64,000 nt of DNA. Origin: Acidobacteriota bacterium (GTDB lineage Bacteria; Acidobacteriota; Blastocatellia; Pyrinomonadales; Pyrinomonadaceae). This document shows positions 26,328 to 34,370 of the stretch, in pieces. Where the stretch lies: positions 372,001-436,000 of the forward strand of contig JAEWFC010000030.1 in NCBI GenBank assembly GCA_023389035.1. The letters run 5' to 3'. The position numbers and the translations under genes are program-made. Each line of letters begins with the position of its first letter. Position 1 is the first letter of the stretch. The notes under the pieces are model-generated. The model was given only the letters and a program-made list of their open reading frames with translations, searched no databases and had not been told where the DNA came from.

Positions 26328-26825
26328 TTACGCCGAAACTGCAAAGCTGCGGACTAGGGTCTTTGCGATCGATCCGAGGCCCTCGGCATCCTTGTCGTCA
26401 AAGTCTGCAAGCTTGTCGCTATCGACATCCAGGACCGCAGCGACGCGCCCATTTACATCGAATACCGGAACGACTATCTCAGATCTGGCAGCCGAACTGC
26501 ATGCGATGTGACCGGGAAATGCATCGACATCCGGGACGACCACGGTTGCCGCCGTAGTGTACGCATGGCCGCAGACACCGGAGCCAAAGTCGATCCGTGT
26601 GCACGCAAGCGGGCCCTGGAACGGCCCCAGCACCAACTGGCCGTCCTTCACGAGATAGAATCCAACCCAAAAAAACCCAAACGCTTCTTTCAAAACAGCC
26701 GCGACATTCGCAAGATTCGCGATCAGATCGGGCTCGTCGGCCACTAACGCCTCGATCTGCGGGAGAAGTTCGGAATAGATCTGCTGACGGTCGGCCGCCG
26801 CTGTGAATGCTATACTTTCAGCCAT
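26328..26825 (-). CDS. msrC: Free methionine-(R)-sulfoxide reductase (GAF domain)
   Basis: The protein has 165 residues consisting of a single GAF domain. The three redox cysteines of the fRMsr family are visible: ACTRIDFGSGVCGHAY (C75 and C85) and HIACSSAARSEIVVPVF (C109). DVDSDKLADFDDKD follows near the end. The enzyme reduces free Met-R-sulfoxide in the cytoplasm using thioredoxin. An 87-bp or longer gap separates it from terC, so co-transcription is uncertain. It is divergent from crcB. Confidence 0.9.
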   Translation of the reverse strand: MAESIAFTAAADRQQIYSELLPQIEALVADEPDLIANLANVAAVLKEAFGFFWVGFYLVKDGQLVLGPFQGPLACTRIDFGSGVCGHAYTTAATVVVPDVDAFPGHIACSSAARSEIVVPVFDVNGRVAAVLDVDSDKLADFDDKDAEGLGSIAKTLVRSFAVSA

Positions 26826-26891
26826 TGGAAACTTAGCCTGCTTTTGGTGAAATAAAATAATTGCACGATTGCACGGTCAGGGTCTAGCCTT

Positions 26892-27278
26892 ATGAATCAC
26901 CTGTCGCCCATTTTCTGGATCGGGATAGGCGGTGCCGCCGGTTCCATCGCTCGCTATCTGGTAAATATCTCGCCTGCCGCTCGGCTATTCGACCGATTCC
27001 CGTTTCCAACATTCATTATTAACGTCACCGGGTCATTTCTGATCGGCCTTCTGGTAATTCTGCTTTCGGACAAATTCGACCCACCCGAGGCAGTTCGGAT
27101 GGGTGTGATCGTCGGTTTTCTGGGGGCCTTTACCACGTTCTCGACGTTCGAATTTGAGATCTACGGCCTTTTCAAAGAGGGTCACGGAAGCCTGGCACTG
27201 CTCTATTTGCTGGGTAGCGTTATAACCGGCTTTTGTGGACTCGCAGCCGGCATCGCCATCGCAAAAAAATTCGTCTGA
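26892..27278 (+). CDS. crcB: Fluoride efflux channel CrcB (Fluc)
   Basis: The protein has 128 residues and four membrane spans. Signatures are GGAAGSIARYLVN near the start, the TFIINVTGSFLIGLL segment with its pore Asn, and GFLGAFTTFSTFEFE, the conserved Fluc phenylalanine-box region. It works as a dual-topology dimer expelling fluoride. A single copy is consistent with a homodimer. I looked for a fluoride riboswitch in the 66 bp upstream and found none. Confidence 0.93.
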   Translation: MNHLSPIFWIGIGGAAGSIARYLVNISPAARLFDRFPFPTFIINVTGSFLIGLLVILLSDKFDPPEAVRMGVIVGFLGAFTTFSTFEFEIYGLFKEGHGSLALLYLLGSVITGFCGLAAGIAIAKKFV

Positions 27279-27313
27279 CGTCTTTTTTCGGCAAGCTGCT
27301 TCACTGTGGAACT

Positions 27314-27320
27314 AAAGGAG
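27314..27320 (+). promoter_or_regulatory. Shine-Dalgarno AAAGGAG for the PepSY gene
   Basis: AAAGGAG stands 8 nt before the ATG at 27329. This fixes that start over the longer open frame, which reaches into crcB. Confidence 0.75.
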
Positions 27321-27328
27321 AAATTTTG

Positions 27329-27778
27329 ATGAAGCACATTACACAACTATTAGTCGTACTCCTCGTCACCGCGGGATTCTTTTACGCCAATTCACGCGCC
27401 GCAGCTGCATCCGGAGATCTTTCCGTCGATCGATCACAGACGAACGACAATAAACGCCGTGGCCGGCGCGGACGTGACCGCGATCGGGATCGCGATGACG
27501 ACTCGAACGCCAACCGCTCTAATTCAAATTCCAACTCGAATCGCAATCGATCCAACACGAACGATAACAGGACGGATTCGCGCATCTCAATGGCTGCCGC
27601 CCGTACGATCGCTCTCGAGCGGGTTAACGGAACGGTGACCAAGCAGGAGTACGAGCGTAAGGACGGCCGGTGGATATACGAGTTTTACATTCGCGACTCG
27701 CGTGGGGAGACCTTTGAGGTGTACGTTGATGCTGAGAGCGGTGAAATAATAAAGGTCGAATCCCGATCACGACGTTAA
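27329..27778 (+). CDS. Secreted PepSY-domain protein with Arg/Asp/Asn/Ser low-complexity linker
   Basis: The protein has 149 residues. The signal peptide is LLVVLLVTAGFFYANSRAAA. Residues ~42-82 are extreme low complexity: an Arg/Gly/Asp block (RRGRRGRDRDRDRDDD), then an Asn/Ser/Arg block. The C-terminal ~60 residues are a PepSY domain (AAARTIALERVNGTVTKQEYE, then YVDAESGEIIKVE). PepSY domains are exported and often inhibit peptidases or bind at the cell surface. The linker may be disordered or nucleic-acid or polyanion binding (inference). The membrane gene follows 19 bp downstream. Confidence 0.85.
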   Translation: MKHITQLLVVLLVTAGFFYANSRAAAASGDLSVDRSQTNDNKRRGRRGRDRDRDRDDDSNANRSNSNSNSNRNRSNTNDNRTDSRISMAAARTIALERVNGTVTKQEYERKDGRWIYEFYIRDSRGETFEVYVDAESGEIIKVESRSRR

Positions 27779-27797
27779 GCGCCCCGGAGGTAACCTC

Positions 27798-28370
27798 ATG
27801 GAGATCGCCTATCTTCATCTCGTCACAAATCACATTCCTATCATCGGCGTGCCCTTCGGTATCGTCATTCTTCTCTTCGGAATTTGGCTTAAGAACGACA
27901 CACTGAAACACCTCGCCTTTCTGGTGTTTATTTTTCTGGGACTTGCGACGATCGCCGTGTTCCTTTTGGGCCAAGGCGGCGAGGACTTTATCGAAGAGCT
28001 TCCCGGCGTCTCACATGACGCGATCGAGGAGCACGAAGAGTTCGCGAAGTTCCCTCTTATCACGGTGCTCATCGCCGCGGCTGTGTCGCTCTTCGCGTTG
28101 ATCAGGTACGGAGGCTTTGCGGCCCTGCAGCGTCGGGGAACCGTTGAAACGCAAGATCGCACGGTGCCTGCTTGGCTCTCGATCGCCGTCCTCGCGCTTG
28201 GTATCGCTGCTGCCGCACTACTCGGCTACACGGGCCGACTCGGCGGCGTCATTCGCCATCCGGAATTTCACGGCGGCGTCACAGCGTTTGATACGAAAAA
28301 CGAGGCCGACAAAGAAAATGAGGGCGTCGACAGCGGACGAGGCCGCGGCCGCGGACGAGGTGGCAACTAG
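27798..28370 (+). CDS. Four-helix membrane protein of unknown function with C-terminal Arg-Gly tail
   Basis: The protein has 190 residues with four predicted membrane spans. The first starts with MEIAYLHLVTNHIPIIGVPFG, carrying two histidines. A periplasmic or cytoplasmic loop has several more (SHDAIEEHEEFAKFP). This layout resembles DUF2231-like small membrane proteins that might bind haem, but I cannot confirm the family. The last residues are an unusual GRGRGRGRGG tail after an acidic stretch. A good GGAGG lies about 8 nt before the ATG. It is probably co-transcribed with the PepSY gene. Confidence 0.65.
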   Translation: MEIAYLHLVTNHIPIIGVPFGIVILLFGIWLKNDTLKHLAFLVFIFLGLATIAVFLLGQGGEDFIEELPGVSHDAIEEHEEFAKFPLITVLIAAAVSLFALIRYGGFAALQRRGTVETQDRTVPAWLSIAVLALGIAAAALLGYTGRLGGVIRHPEFHGGVTAFDTKNEADKENEGVDSGRGRGRGRGGN

Positions 28371-28425
28371 CCGACTTGTCCCGAAAAACATTCCCCGAGC
28401 CCGGCCTAAGTAGTAATATCGTCTC

Positions 28426-30381
28426 ATGCGTTTAATTGCGTCGACGGTGTTCATTCTTTTGCTAACTGCGGCGTTGATCGCCCAGCCCGCGTGGCAGGCG
28501 GATCTTGACTCGAAGCTCCGGTTCTACCAGACAACCGATTTTGGGATTCTGCTCGCAGGCACCGAACGCAACCTATACGCTGTCGATGGCCAAACAGGCG
28601 AACGCATCTGGCGCCGTTCAACGGGCCGCATCAATGAGACCGCGATCACCCCGATCCCTGACACCGACCTCATCCTCATTTCCCGCGATCTCGGCAGTAA
28701 GTCGCGCCTTGAGGCGGTCGATCTCGTCTCAGGTGCGGCGATCTGGCAGAGCGATAAGGTCAAGGGCGACGTGATGCAGCTCGCTATAGACCCTAACAGC
28801 GACCTTCTCGCCGTAGTTCTCGTCAAAGACCCGCGTGCCGACGCGGGCCGCGAGTTCAAACGCACGCCGATCGTCCACATGCTCCGGCTCTCGAGCGGCG
28901 AAGAATTATGGAAACGCTCGCTCGATAGCGATGTCGATATGATGCCCGCACGCTTTGGCGAGGACCTCGGCGAGATCGCGTACACGCTCGACAATTACCG
29001 TGCGCCGATGATCCTCGACGGCCGCCTTTTCCTGTTCTACGAGGGAGCCACCAGCTACGACGCAGCAACCGGCCAGGAAAAGGAGCGCAACAGATTCAGG
29101 GTAAATGAAAGCGGGCTCGCTCTTACCGAAGCCGATCCCGTATTCGACGACCGTAACGTGTACATCTCAGGACGCGGCCAGATCCGCGCGGTCGACCGCC
29201 GGACCGGCAGCGTGCTGTGGAAGGCGAACGACCTTGGAATTTCCGCCGAGATGGCCGTACTCGGCAGCACGCTTTTTGTGCGAACAGGCGGTCAATTTAC
29301 TCGGCTGAAGGACGGCGAGATCGTCTCGAAAGGGCCGTACGGAGTCTCGGCGATCGACACCGAAACAGGCAAAACAAAATGGCGATATAAAGGTGCGGAC
29401 AAAGGCCTGACTAACTTCGTTTTCTCCGATATCAGCACGATCTTGATCGCTGACAGCGACGACGTTTACAACATCGACGCCGCAACGGGAAAGCTGCGGA
29501 CGAAATGGTCGCACGATGTCGATCGGGCCCAGTTCATAATCGTCAACGCTCGCGGCGAGGCGGTGGTCGGCGGCCGTGACGAGATCGCGGCGTTTGGTGT
29601 TGATCCGACGACCGCTCGCTCAGAAGCCGCTGGTTCTCTTTACCAAACGGCGTCATTGGCAATGGCAGGAAGCGCTGATGACGGCCGTGAGTTGTGGCGA
29701 ATTCGGCATAAGGCTCCGTCGCGCGGCGTGCTCCGCATTGTCGCGGGTATCGCGTTGCGTGCGACCGCTTTATATTTCCGATACGGTGGGCTCGCGACCT
29801 CGGCGATCGGCCTCGCACGGGGCGGACTGAACGTGGCGAGTACGTTAAATTCCTTTCGCTGGTCCGGACTTCGGTCGCGGTTCGGTTCTTTCGATCTCAC
29901 CACGCTCGCCAGCAACACGGCACGAAATTACGCGACACGGTCGATCTACTCCTTCGGATCATTTGCGAGAACACCGGCAGCGATCCGCGGTCTTGCGGGA
30001 TTTCAGGTCATAACGCCGGCGGGCATTCGTTCGCGGCTCGCGGGCGGTATCGCATCGCGGCTCGTGCCCTCACGGGCTGAGGTCCAGGAAAGCGTGCTCG
30101 ACCGCCTTGACCCGGCTCGCTACGCCGATCGATTGTCTGATTACCTGCTGCGGCGAAAACGCGTAGCCGAACTTCGCGGCAGCCATATGTACTTTTACAC
30201 GGATCTGCCGAAGCCGTTCGATCGCAAGGGTCTGGTCGGCGTCGATCTGAATACCGGCCGCGATTCCCGGTTCATACTTGAATCTGATCCCGATCCGCAG
30301 TTTGTGACCGATGAGGCCGCGGGTCTGCTTTATTCTGCCGACGGCGACAAGCTCCGTGCGTTTAACATCCTGTCGCGGTAG
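28426..30381 (+). CDS. Secreted PQQ-like beta-propeller protein with a large basic insert
   Basis: The protein has 651 residues with an N-terminal signal (ASTVFILLLTAALIAQP). Propeller blades carry the PQQ/pyrrolo-quinoline repeat form AVDGQTGERIWRRSTG, AVDRRTGSVLWKAND and AIDTETGKTKWRYKG. Around residues 400-590 the propeller is interrupted by a long Arg/Ala/Gly/Ser-rich segment (LRIVAGIALRATALYFRYGG, then RIRGLAGF-like stretches). A last blade (LVGVDLNTGRDSR, LYSADGDKLRAFN) follows. No quinone-enzyme catalytic residues are evident, so a structural role like BamB is possible. The insert is not explained by the fold. Confidence 0.8.
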   Translation: MRLIASTVFILLLTAALIAQPAWQADLDSKLRFYQTTDFGILLAGTERNLYAVDGQTGERIWRRSTGRINETAITPIPDTDLILISRDLGSKSRLEAVDLVSGAAIWQSDKVKGDVMQLAIDPNSDLLAVVLVKDPRADAGREFKRTPIVHMLRLSSGEELWKRSLDSDVDMMPARFGEDLGEIAYTLDNYRAPMILDGRLFLFYEGATSYDAATGQEKERNRFRVNESGLALTEADPVFDDRNVYISGRGQIRAVDRRTGSVLWKANDLGISAEMAVLGSTLFVRTGGQFTRLKDGEIVSKGPYGVSAIDTETGKTKWRYKGADKGLTNFVFSDISTILIADSDDVYNIDAATGKLRTKWSHDVDRAQFIIVNARGEAVVGGRDEIAAFGVDPTTARSEAAGSLYQTASLAMAGSADDGRELWRIRHKAPSRGVLRIVAGIALRATALYFRYGGLATSAIGLARGGLNVASTLNSFRWSGLRSRFGSFDLTTLASNTARNYATRSIYSFGSFARTPAAIRGLAGFQVITPAGIRSRLAGGIASRLVPSRAEVQESVLDRLDPARYADRLSDYLLRRKRVAELRGSHMYFYTDLPKPFDRKGLVGVDLNTGRDSRFILESDPDPQFVTDEAAGLLYSADGDKLRAFNILSR

Positions 30382-30437
30382 ATCAGGGCTGTGGTATGCT
30401 GTCTCTCAGACCCGTCACACAAAACTCAGTAAAACTT

Positions 30438-31796
30438 ATGCTCGATCAGAAACGAACCTTATCGATCTTTTTTGCCGTCCTCTTATTTGCCCTAGCCGTT
30501 ACGGCCCAACAGCAGCCGAAACCGGATCCTGCGATCGCCAAGATGATCGCCGAGGCGTCCGCGTCGCGTATCGAGGCTGACATTCGAAAGCTGGCGTCGT
30601 TCGGCACGCGGAATACACTTTCCGAACAGGACAACCCGACTCGCGGTATCGGGGCTGCCCGTGACTGGCTGTTTGCCGAGTTCGAAAAGATCAGTGCGGC
30701 GTGCGGCAATTGCCTCACGGTCGAAAAGCAGAGTTTTACGCAGCCGAAAGCAGCCCGTATTCCCGAGCCCACAGTTCTTACCAACGTCGTCGCAACGCTT
30801 CGCGGGACGACCGACCCTGACCGCATTTATGTGGTCTCAGGCCATTACGATTCGATGTGCTCGTCGCCGACCGATGGCAAGTGCGATGCTCCCGGAGCTA
30901 ATGATGACGCATCGGGCACGGCTGCGGTCGTCGAAATGGCACGCATAATGTCGAAACGAAAATTCGACGCGACCATAATCTTCATGGCGGTCGCCGGCGA
31001 AGAGCAGGGCTTGCTCGGGGCACGCTATTTCGCTGAGCAGGCAGCAGCGAAAAAAATGAATATCGAGGCGATGTTTACCAACGACATCGTCGGCGGTGTG
31101 ACCACGCATAAGAATTCGCCGGACCGCCAAAGCGTCCGTGTATTCGCAGAGGGCGTTCCGTCAAATGAGACCGAACAGCAGGCCAACACGCGGCGAAGCG
31201 TCGGCGGTGAGAACGATTCCCCCGCCCGCCAGCTCGGCCGCTTCGTGCGTGAGACCGCTGAGATCTACACGCCGAAATTCCGTGTGATGATGATCTATCG
31301 ACGCGACCGCTACGGCCGCGGCGGCGACCACATTCCGTTCCTCGAAAATGGCTACGCCGCCGTTCGGTTCACCGAGCCGAACGAAGACTATAATCATCAG
31401 CATCAGAACGTTCGTACCGAGAACGGCCAGTTTTACGGCGACACTCCCGATCTCGTCGATTTCGGCTACGTCGCCAGTGTCGTGAAGGTCAACTCGGCCG
31501 CCCTTGCTCGCCTTGCGATGGGGCCGGCGAAGCCTAAGAACGTCGGCATCGTTACAGGCCGCCTCGGTAACGATACGGAGCTAAAATGGGACGCTGCGGC
31601 CGAAGCTGACGTCGCCTCATATGAGATCGTCTGGCGCGACACTATTTCGCCCGTCTGGACCAATTCGCAGAACGTCGGGAACGTGACCAATTTCGTTATG
31701 CGAAACATGTCGAAGGACAATTACTTTTTCGGGGTTCGTGCAGTCGATAGGTCCGGCCACAAAAGCCCTGTGGTTTATCCGCGGCCGACACGCTAG
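30438..31796 (+). CDS. Secreted M28-family metallopeptidase
   Basis: The protein has 452 residues from the ATG at 30438, which places the signal peptide (SIFFAVLLFALAVTAQ) at the N terminus. The two-zinc M28 site is visible: SGHYDSM (H136, D138), GANDDASGTAAVVE (D156), the acidic AVAGEEQGLLGAR (E188/E189) and FTNDIVGG. HIPFLENGYAAVRFTEP comes later. A C-terminal FN3-like region (YEIVWRDTISPVW) follows. It is predicted to cleave N-terminal residues from extracellular peptides. It lies 57 bp after the PQQ gene. Confidence 0.88.
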   Translation: MLDQKRTLSIFFAVLLFALAVTAQQQPKPDPAIAKMIAEASASRIEADIRKLASFGTRNTLSEQDNPTRGIGAARDWLFAEFEKISAACGNCLTVEKQSFTQPKAARIPEPTVLTNVVATLRGTTDPDRIYVVSGHYDSMCSSPTDGKCDAPGANDDASGTAAVVEMARIMSKRKFDATIIFMAVAGEEQGLLGARYFAEQAAAKKMNIEAMFTNDIVGGVTTHKNSPDRQSVRVFAEGVPSNETEQQANTRRSVGGENDSPARQLGRFVRETAEIYTPKFRVMMIYRRDRYGRGGDHIPFLENGYAAVRFTEPNEDYNHQHQNVRTENGQFYGDTPDLVDFGYVASVVKVNSAALARLAMGPAKPKNVGIVTGRLGNDTELKWDAAAEADVASYEIVWRDTISPVWTNSQNVGNVTNFVMRNMSKDNYFFGVRAVDRSGHKSPVVYPRPTR

Positions 31797-31843
31797 AGCC
31801 GCCTGAATGCAAAATCTCGATCGCCGTTCGTTCAGAACTAAGC

Positions 31844-31848
31844 GGAGG
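31844..31848 (+). promoter_or_regulatory. Shine-Dalgarno GGAGG deciding the TPR gene start
   Basis: GGAGG lies 6 nt before the ATG at 31855. This favours that start over the ATG at 31807. Confidence 0.7.
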
Positions 31849-31854
31849 TTTCTT

Positions 31855-33330
31855 ATGCCCATCTGTCGACAAATGCGCCACGCACTGCTCTTTCTCGCTC
31901 TTGCGATTTCGCTTCTCGTAACCTACGACGCCGATGCCCAGATCGGCGGCGGCGGACGCGCCGAGCCTGCTCCGGCCGCTAAGGCCGAAACGCGAGTGCG
32001 GCGGGCATCGAGGCCTACAGTGCGGCGGACCGCGCCAAAACGCACGGCTCCGGCATCGAAAACGGCCGAGCAGATGCAGGCCGAGGCTGACAAATTCTTC
32101 GACGCCGACGACCACGACAGCGCTCTTGCGGCATACGAAGGTGCGGTCAAGATCAAGCCGCTTTTCCGTTCCTTTTACCGCATCGGTTGGATCTACAACG
32201 AATTTGAGGAATACGAAAAGGCACTCGTTGCGCTGAAGCGTGCCGCTCAATTAGAGCCGACTTCTGCTGCTACGCACCTCGAGCTAGGCTACGCGCATCG
32301 CCGGCTGCGGCAAAACGATCTTGCGATCACGGCCTTAAAACGCGCTGTCTCGCTAAATCCGCGTTCCCCGATCTCTACCTACGAGCTCGGCGCTCTTTAT
32401 AACGATCTGCAGCGATATCAGGAAGCCGCAGCAATGCTCAAGCAGGCAACTGCGAACAAGCCGGACAATTCCGAGGCCTGGGAAGAGCTCGGTTTTTCTC
32501 AGCGAAAGCTGAACCTTAATCAGGATGCGATAGCATCATTCAACCGCGCGATCTCGCTTGATCCAAAGAACTCCGGAGCGTATCTAGGCCTCGGCGATGT
32601 CTACCACTACGGCACCAAGAATTATCGTGATTCGATCACTGCGTATCAGCAGGGTCTTCGGTACGGTGGTGAAAACCACATCGCGGCGCACAATATTGCG
32701 TACGGACATAACGAGCTCGGAAATTACGCAGAGGCCGTTCGGTGGGCCGACGCGGCGGTAAAGATGAAGTCGGACTATTATCAAGCTTATTCAGAGGCAG
32801 GCTACGCTCAGTACAAGCTCGGGAAAAGCGACGCCGCCATCGCCGCATATCAGAACGCCGTCCGTTTGAAACCCGACCATGCGGTCTCGCTGTTTGGGCT
32901 CGGAGACGTCTATTTTGACCTGACCAAGAATTATCAGCTCGCGCTTTTTAATTACACAAAAGGCCTTGAGATCAGCCCGTATAACAAAACGGCACTTTAC
33001 CGCTCCGGTTGGGCTTATAATCATTTCCGGCAGTATCAGGAAGCCGCGAACGTTCTATTTCGCTTGATCGGGACCGACGCGTCGCAAGCCCATTATCACC
33101 AGGAGCTGGGCTACTCATACTGGCAGCTCGGCCGCACCGCCGAGGCAATGACCACACTGAACCGTGCGATCTCGCTAAACCGCGACCAGGCCGTAGCACA
33201 TTATTACCTCGGCCAGATCTACGTCGCCCAAGAGAACCGCACCGCCGCCGTAAACGCACACCGCGAGCTCCAACGGCTAAATTCACAATACGCCGCACCA
33301 CTGCTCGAAAAGATCAACGCAATGAGGTAA
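31855..33330 (+). CDS. Secreted tetratricopeptide-repeat protein
   Basis: The protein has 491 residues. The signal peptide is MRHALLFLALAISLLVTYDADAQ. An Ala/Pro/Arg linker (RASRPTVRRTAPKRTAP) precedes about 12 TPR units covering most of the protein. Examples are AATHLELGYAHRRLRQNDLAI, PISTYELGALYNDLQRY and AHYYLGQIYVAQENRTAA. Repeats of this kind form a superhelical binding surface for proteins. The location outside the inner membrane suggests a role in envelope assembly. It is last in the plus-strand run before the long gene-free region. Confidence 0.88.
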   Translation: MPICRQMRHALLFLALAISLLVTYDADAQIGGGGRAEPAPAAKAETRVRRASRPTVRRTAPKRTAPASKTAEQMQAEADKFFDADDHDSALAAYEGAVKIKPLFRSFYRIGWIYNEFEEYEKALVALKRAAQLEPTSAATHLELGYAHRRLRQNDLAITALKRAVSLNPRSPISTYELGALYNDLQRYQEAAAMLKQATANKPDNSEAWEELGFSQRKLNLNQDAIASFNRAISLDPKNSGAYLGLGDVYHYGTKNYRDSITAYQQGLRYGGENHIAAHNIAYGHNELGNYAEAVRWADAAVKMKSDYYQAYSEAGYAQYKLGKSDAAIAAYQNAVRLKPDHAVSLFGLGDVYFDLTKNYQLALFNYTKGLEISPYNKTALYRSGWAYNHFRQYQEAANVLFRLIGTDASQAHYHQELGYSYWQLGRTAEAMTTLNRAISLNRDQAVAHYYLGQIYVAQENRTAAVNAHRELQRLNSQYAAPLLEKINAMR

Positions 33331-33475
33331 CCGGCTCTGCATTTCATAACAGCTATTGGTTACAACTTGATCAGGCATTAGTTCCGAACCTCTGGGGACC
33401 TTCCTGTGGATCCTTAACTCCGGCGGAAGACGGTCCGTCGAATGCAGAGTGTGTCAGAACTTCATTGCATTCCTG

Positions 33476-33545
33476 AGCTCCGTAGGAGCGGAATGTTTGT
33501 ATAACGGAGCCAATGATGGCAGGCCATCTCCGTAGGAGCGACACA
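33476..33545 (+). repeat. 70-bp direct repeat, copy A
   Basis: This copy starts AGCTCCGTAGGAGCGGAATG and matches 33661-33730 at 67 of 70 positions. It contains two copies of the small palindrome GCTCC-GTA-GGAGC 50 bp apart; the second has a degraded outer base. The 3' side runs directly into the 32-bp inverted repeat arm. Confidence 0.9.
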
Positions 33546-33548
33546 ACA

Positions 33549-33580
33549 AATGCAGAAGCCCGCGCGTAAGCAAGGGCTTA
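33549..33580 (+). repeat. 32-bp inverted repeat, left arm
   Basis: AATGCAGAAGCCCGCGCGTA and the following 12 bases are the reverse complement of 33956-33987 with one mismatch (31 of 32). The arms are separated by 375 bp. Confidence 0.9.
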
Positions 33581-33660
33581 AAAGCCCGGTTACCTCCACC
33601 CCACATTCCGTGACTCCATTGCTCGATTTGCGTGTCGCCTAAAATGAAGGCTCTTGTAAT

Positions 33661-33730
33661 AGCTCCGTAGGAGCGGAATGTTTGTAGAACGGAACCAATG
33701 ATGGCAGGCCAGCTCCGTAGGAGCGACACA
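33661..33730 (+). repeat. 70-bp direct repeat, copy B
   Basis: This is the second copy of the 33476-33545 unit, 185 bp away. It differs at three bases and has both internal GCTCCGTAGGAGC palindromes intact (33662-33674 and 33712-33724). It lies inside the interval bounded by the 32-bp inverted repeat. Confidence 0.9.
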
Positions 33731-33850
33731 TCAACTCCAGAGCTCGCGCGTTGCCTTCATTCCATAATGCCGATGCCGGAACTCGCCGAACTATCAACTT
33801 AAAACTGAAAACCCTCAGGCGGCGAGCCGTGTTTCCCACGAAGTCGGTAA

Positions 33851-33877
33851 TTAGCCACGTCCTTTAGGGCGTGGTTA
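33851..33877. repeat. Imperfect palindrome TAGCCACGTCCT/AGGGCGTGGTTA
   Basis: Twelve positions on each side (33852-33863 and 33866-33877) pair, with two G:T pairs and almost no loop. It looks like a REP-type palindromic unit. A second perfect 10-bp palindrome CGTTGCAACG lies at 33900-33909. Confidence 0.65.
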
Positions 33878-33955
33878 GTATTCGAGCGATTCTTAAGGCC
33901 GTTGCAACGTCCTTACCCCTACACTCAGAGACTCGCTCAATTTAACCTGTGAGAC

Positions 33956-33987
33956 TAAGCCCTTGCTCACGCGCGGGCTTCTGCATT
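33956..33987 (-). repeat. 32-bp inverted repeat, right arm
   Basis: TAAGCCCTTGCTCACGCGCG and the following 12 bases form the partner of 33549-33580. No clear target-site duplication is visible outside the arms. Confidence 0.9.
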
Positions 33988-34153
33988 CACCTTCGCGAAC
34001 TTGGCGTCATTGCGTGAAACCTCTCTAACCTTTCATATCGTGCAAATCGCGCATATCGCGCAAGACATCATCTGAATCCGCTGCTCAAAGAGTAATAATC
34101 TACCGGGACCGATCCACCGGCCGGATCTTTGATAACTCGATCGCAATAATATC

Positions 34154-34209
34154 GCGGCACCAGAATGCGGCACCAATGTCGTCACCAGCGGCACCAAGAT
34201 GCGACACCA
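34154..34209 (+). repeat. Array of four GCGGCACCA units
   Basis: Exact copies begin at 34154, 34167 and 34188. A one-mismatch copy (GCGACACCA) begins at 34201. The start-to-start spacings are 13, 21 and 13 bp, a symmetric pattern resembling short iterons; function is unknown. Confidence 0.6.
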
Positions 34210-34350
34210 ACTGCACCGGTGCGGCGGCGGCTTTGCGTCTTTGGTATGCGTAGGCTGCGAGAGATAGACAAAGAGGTGAACGTGGACGCGATCACAAACG
34301 CAGCCCCGGACAGCACAATGACCGGATCTTTGGCACACTTTGAAGAAAAT

Positions 34351-34366
34351 CGCCAAAAACGCCGAT
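34351..34366 (+). repeat. 16-bp direct repeat CGCCAAAAACGCCGAT, copy 1
   Basis: This copy is identical to 34447-34462, 96 bp downstream. It precedes hairpin module 1. Confidence 0.8.
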
Positions 34367-34370
34367 AAAT

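Noticed and set aside
26826..26891. Fluoride riboswitch upstream of crcB
   Set aside because: The 66-bp gap lacks the conserved riboswitch core and has no matching pseudoknot arrangement that I could find.
33476..33730. CRISPR-like repeat spacing
   Set aside because: There are only two units, 70 bp long and 185 bp apart, with no short regular repeats, no leader and no cas genes.
33454..33839. Minus-strand open frames of 66 and 91 codons over the 70-bp repeats
   Set aside because: They are created by the repeat unit. The copies lie in different frames, and all three nucleotide differences change the peptide, so there is no sign of coding selection.
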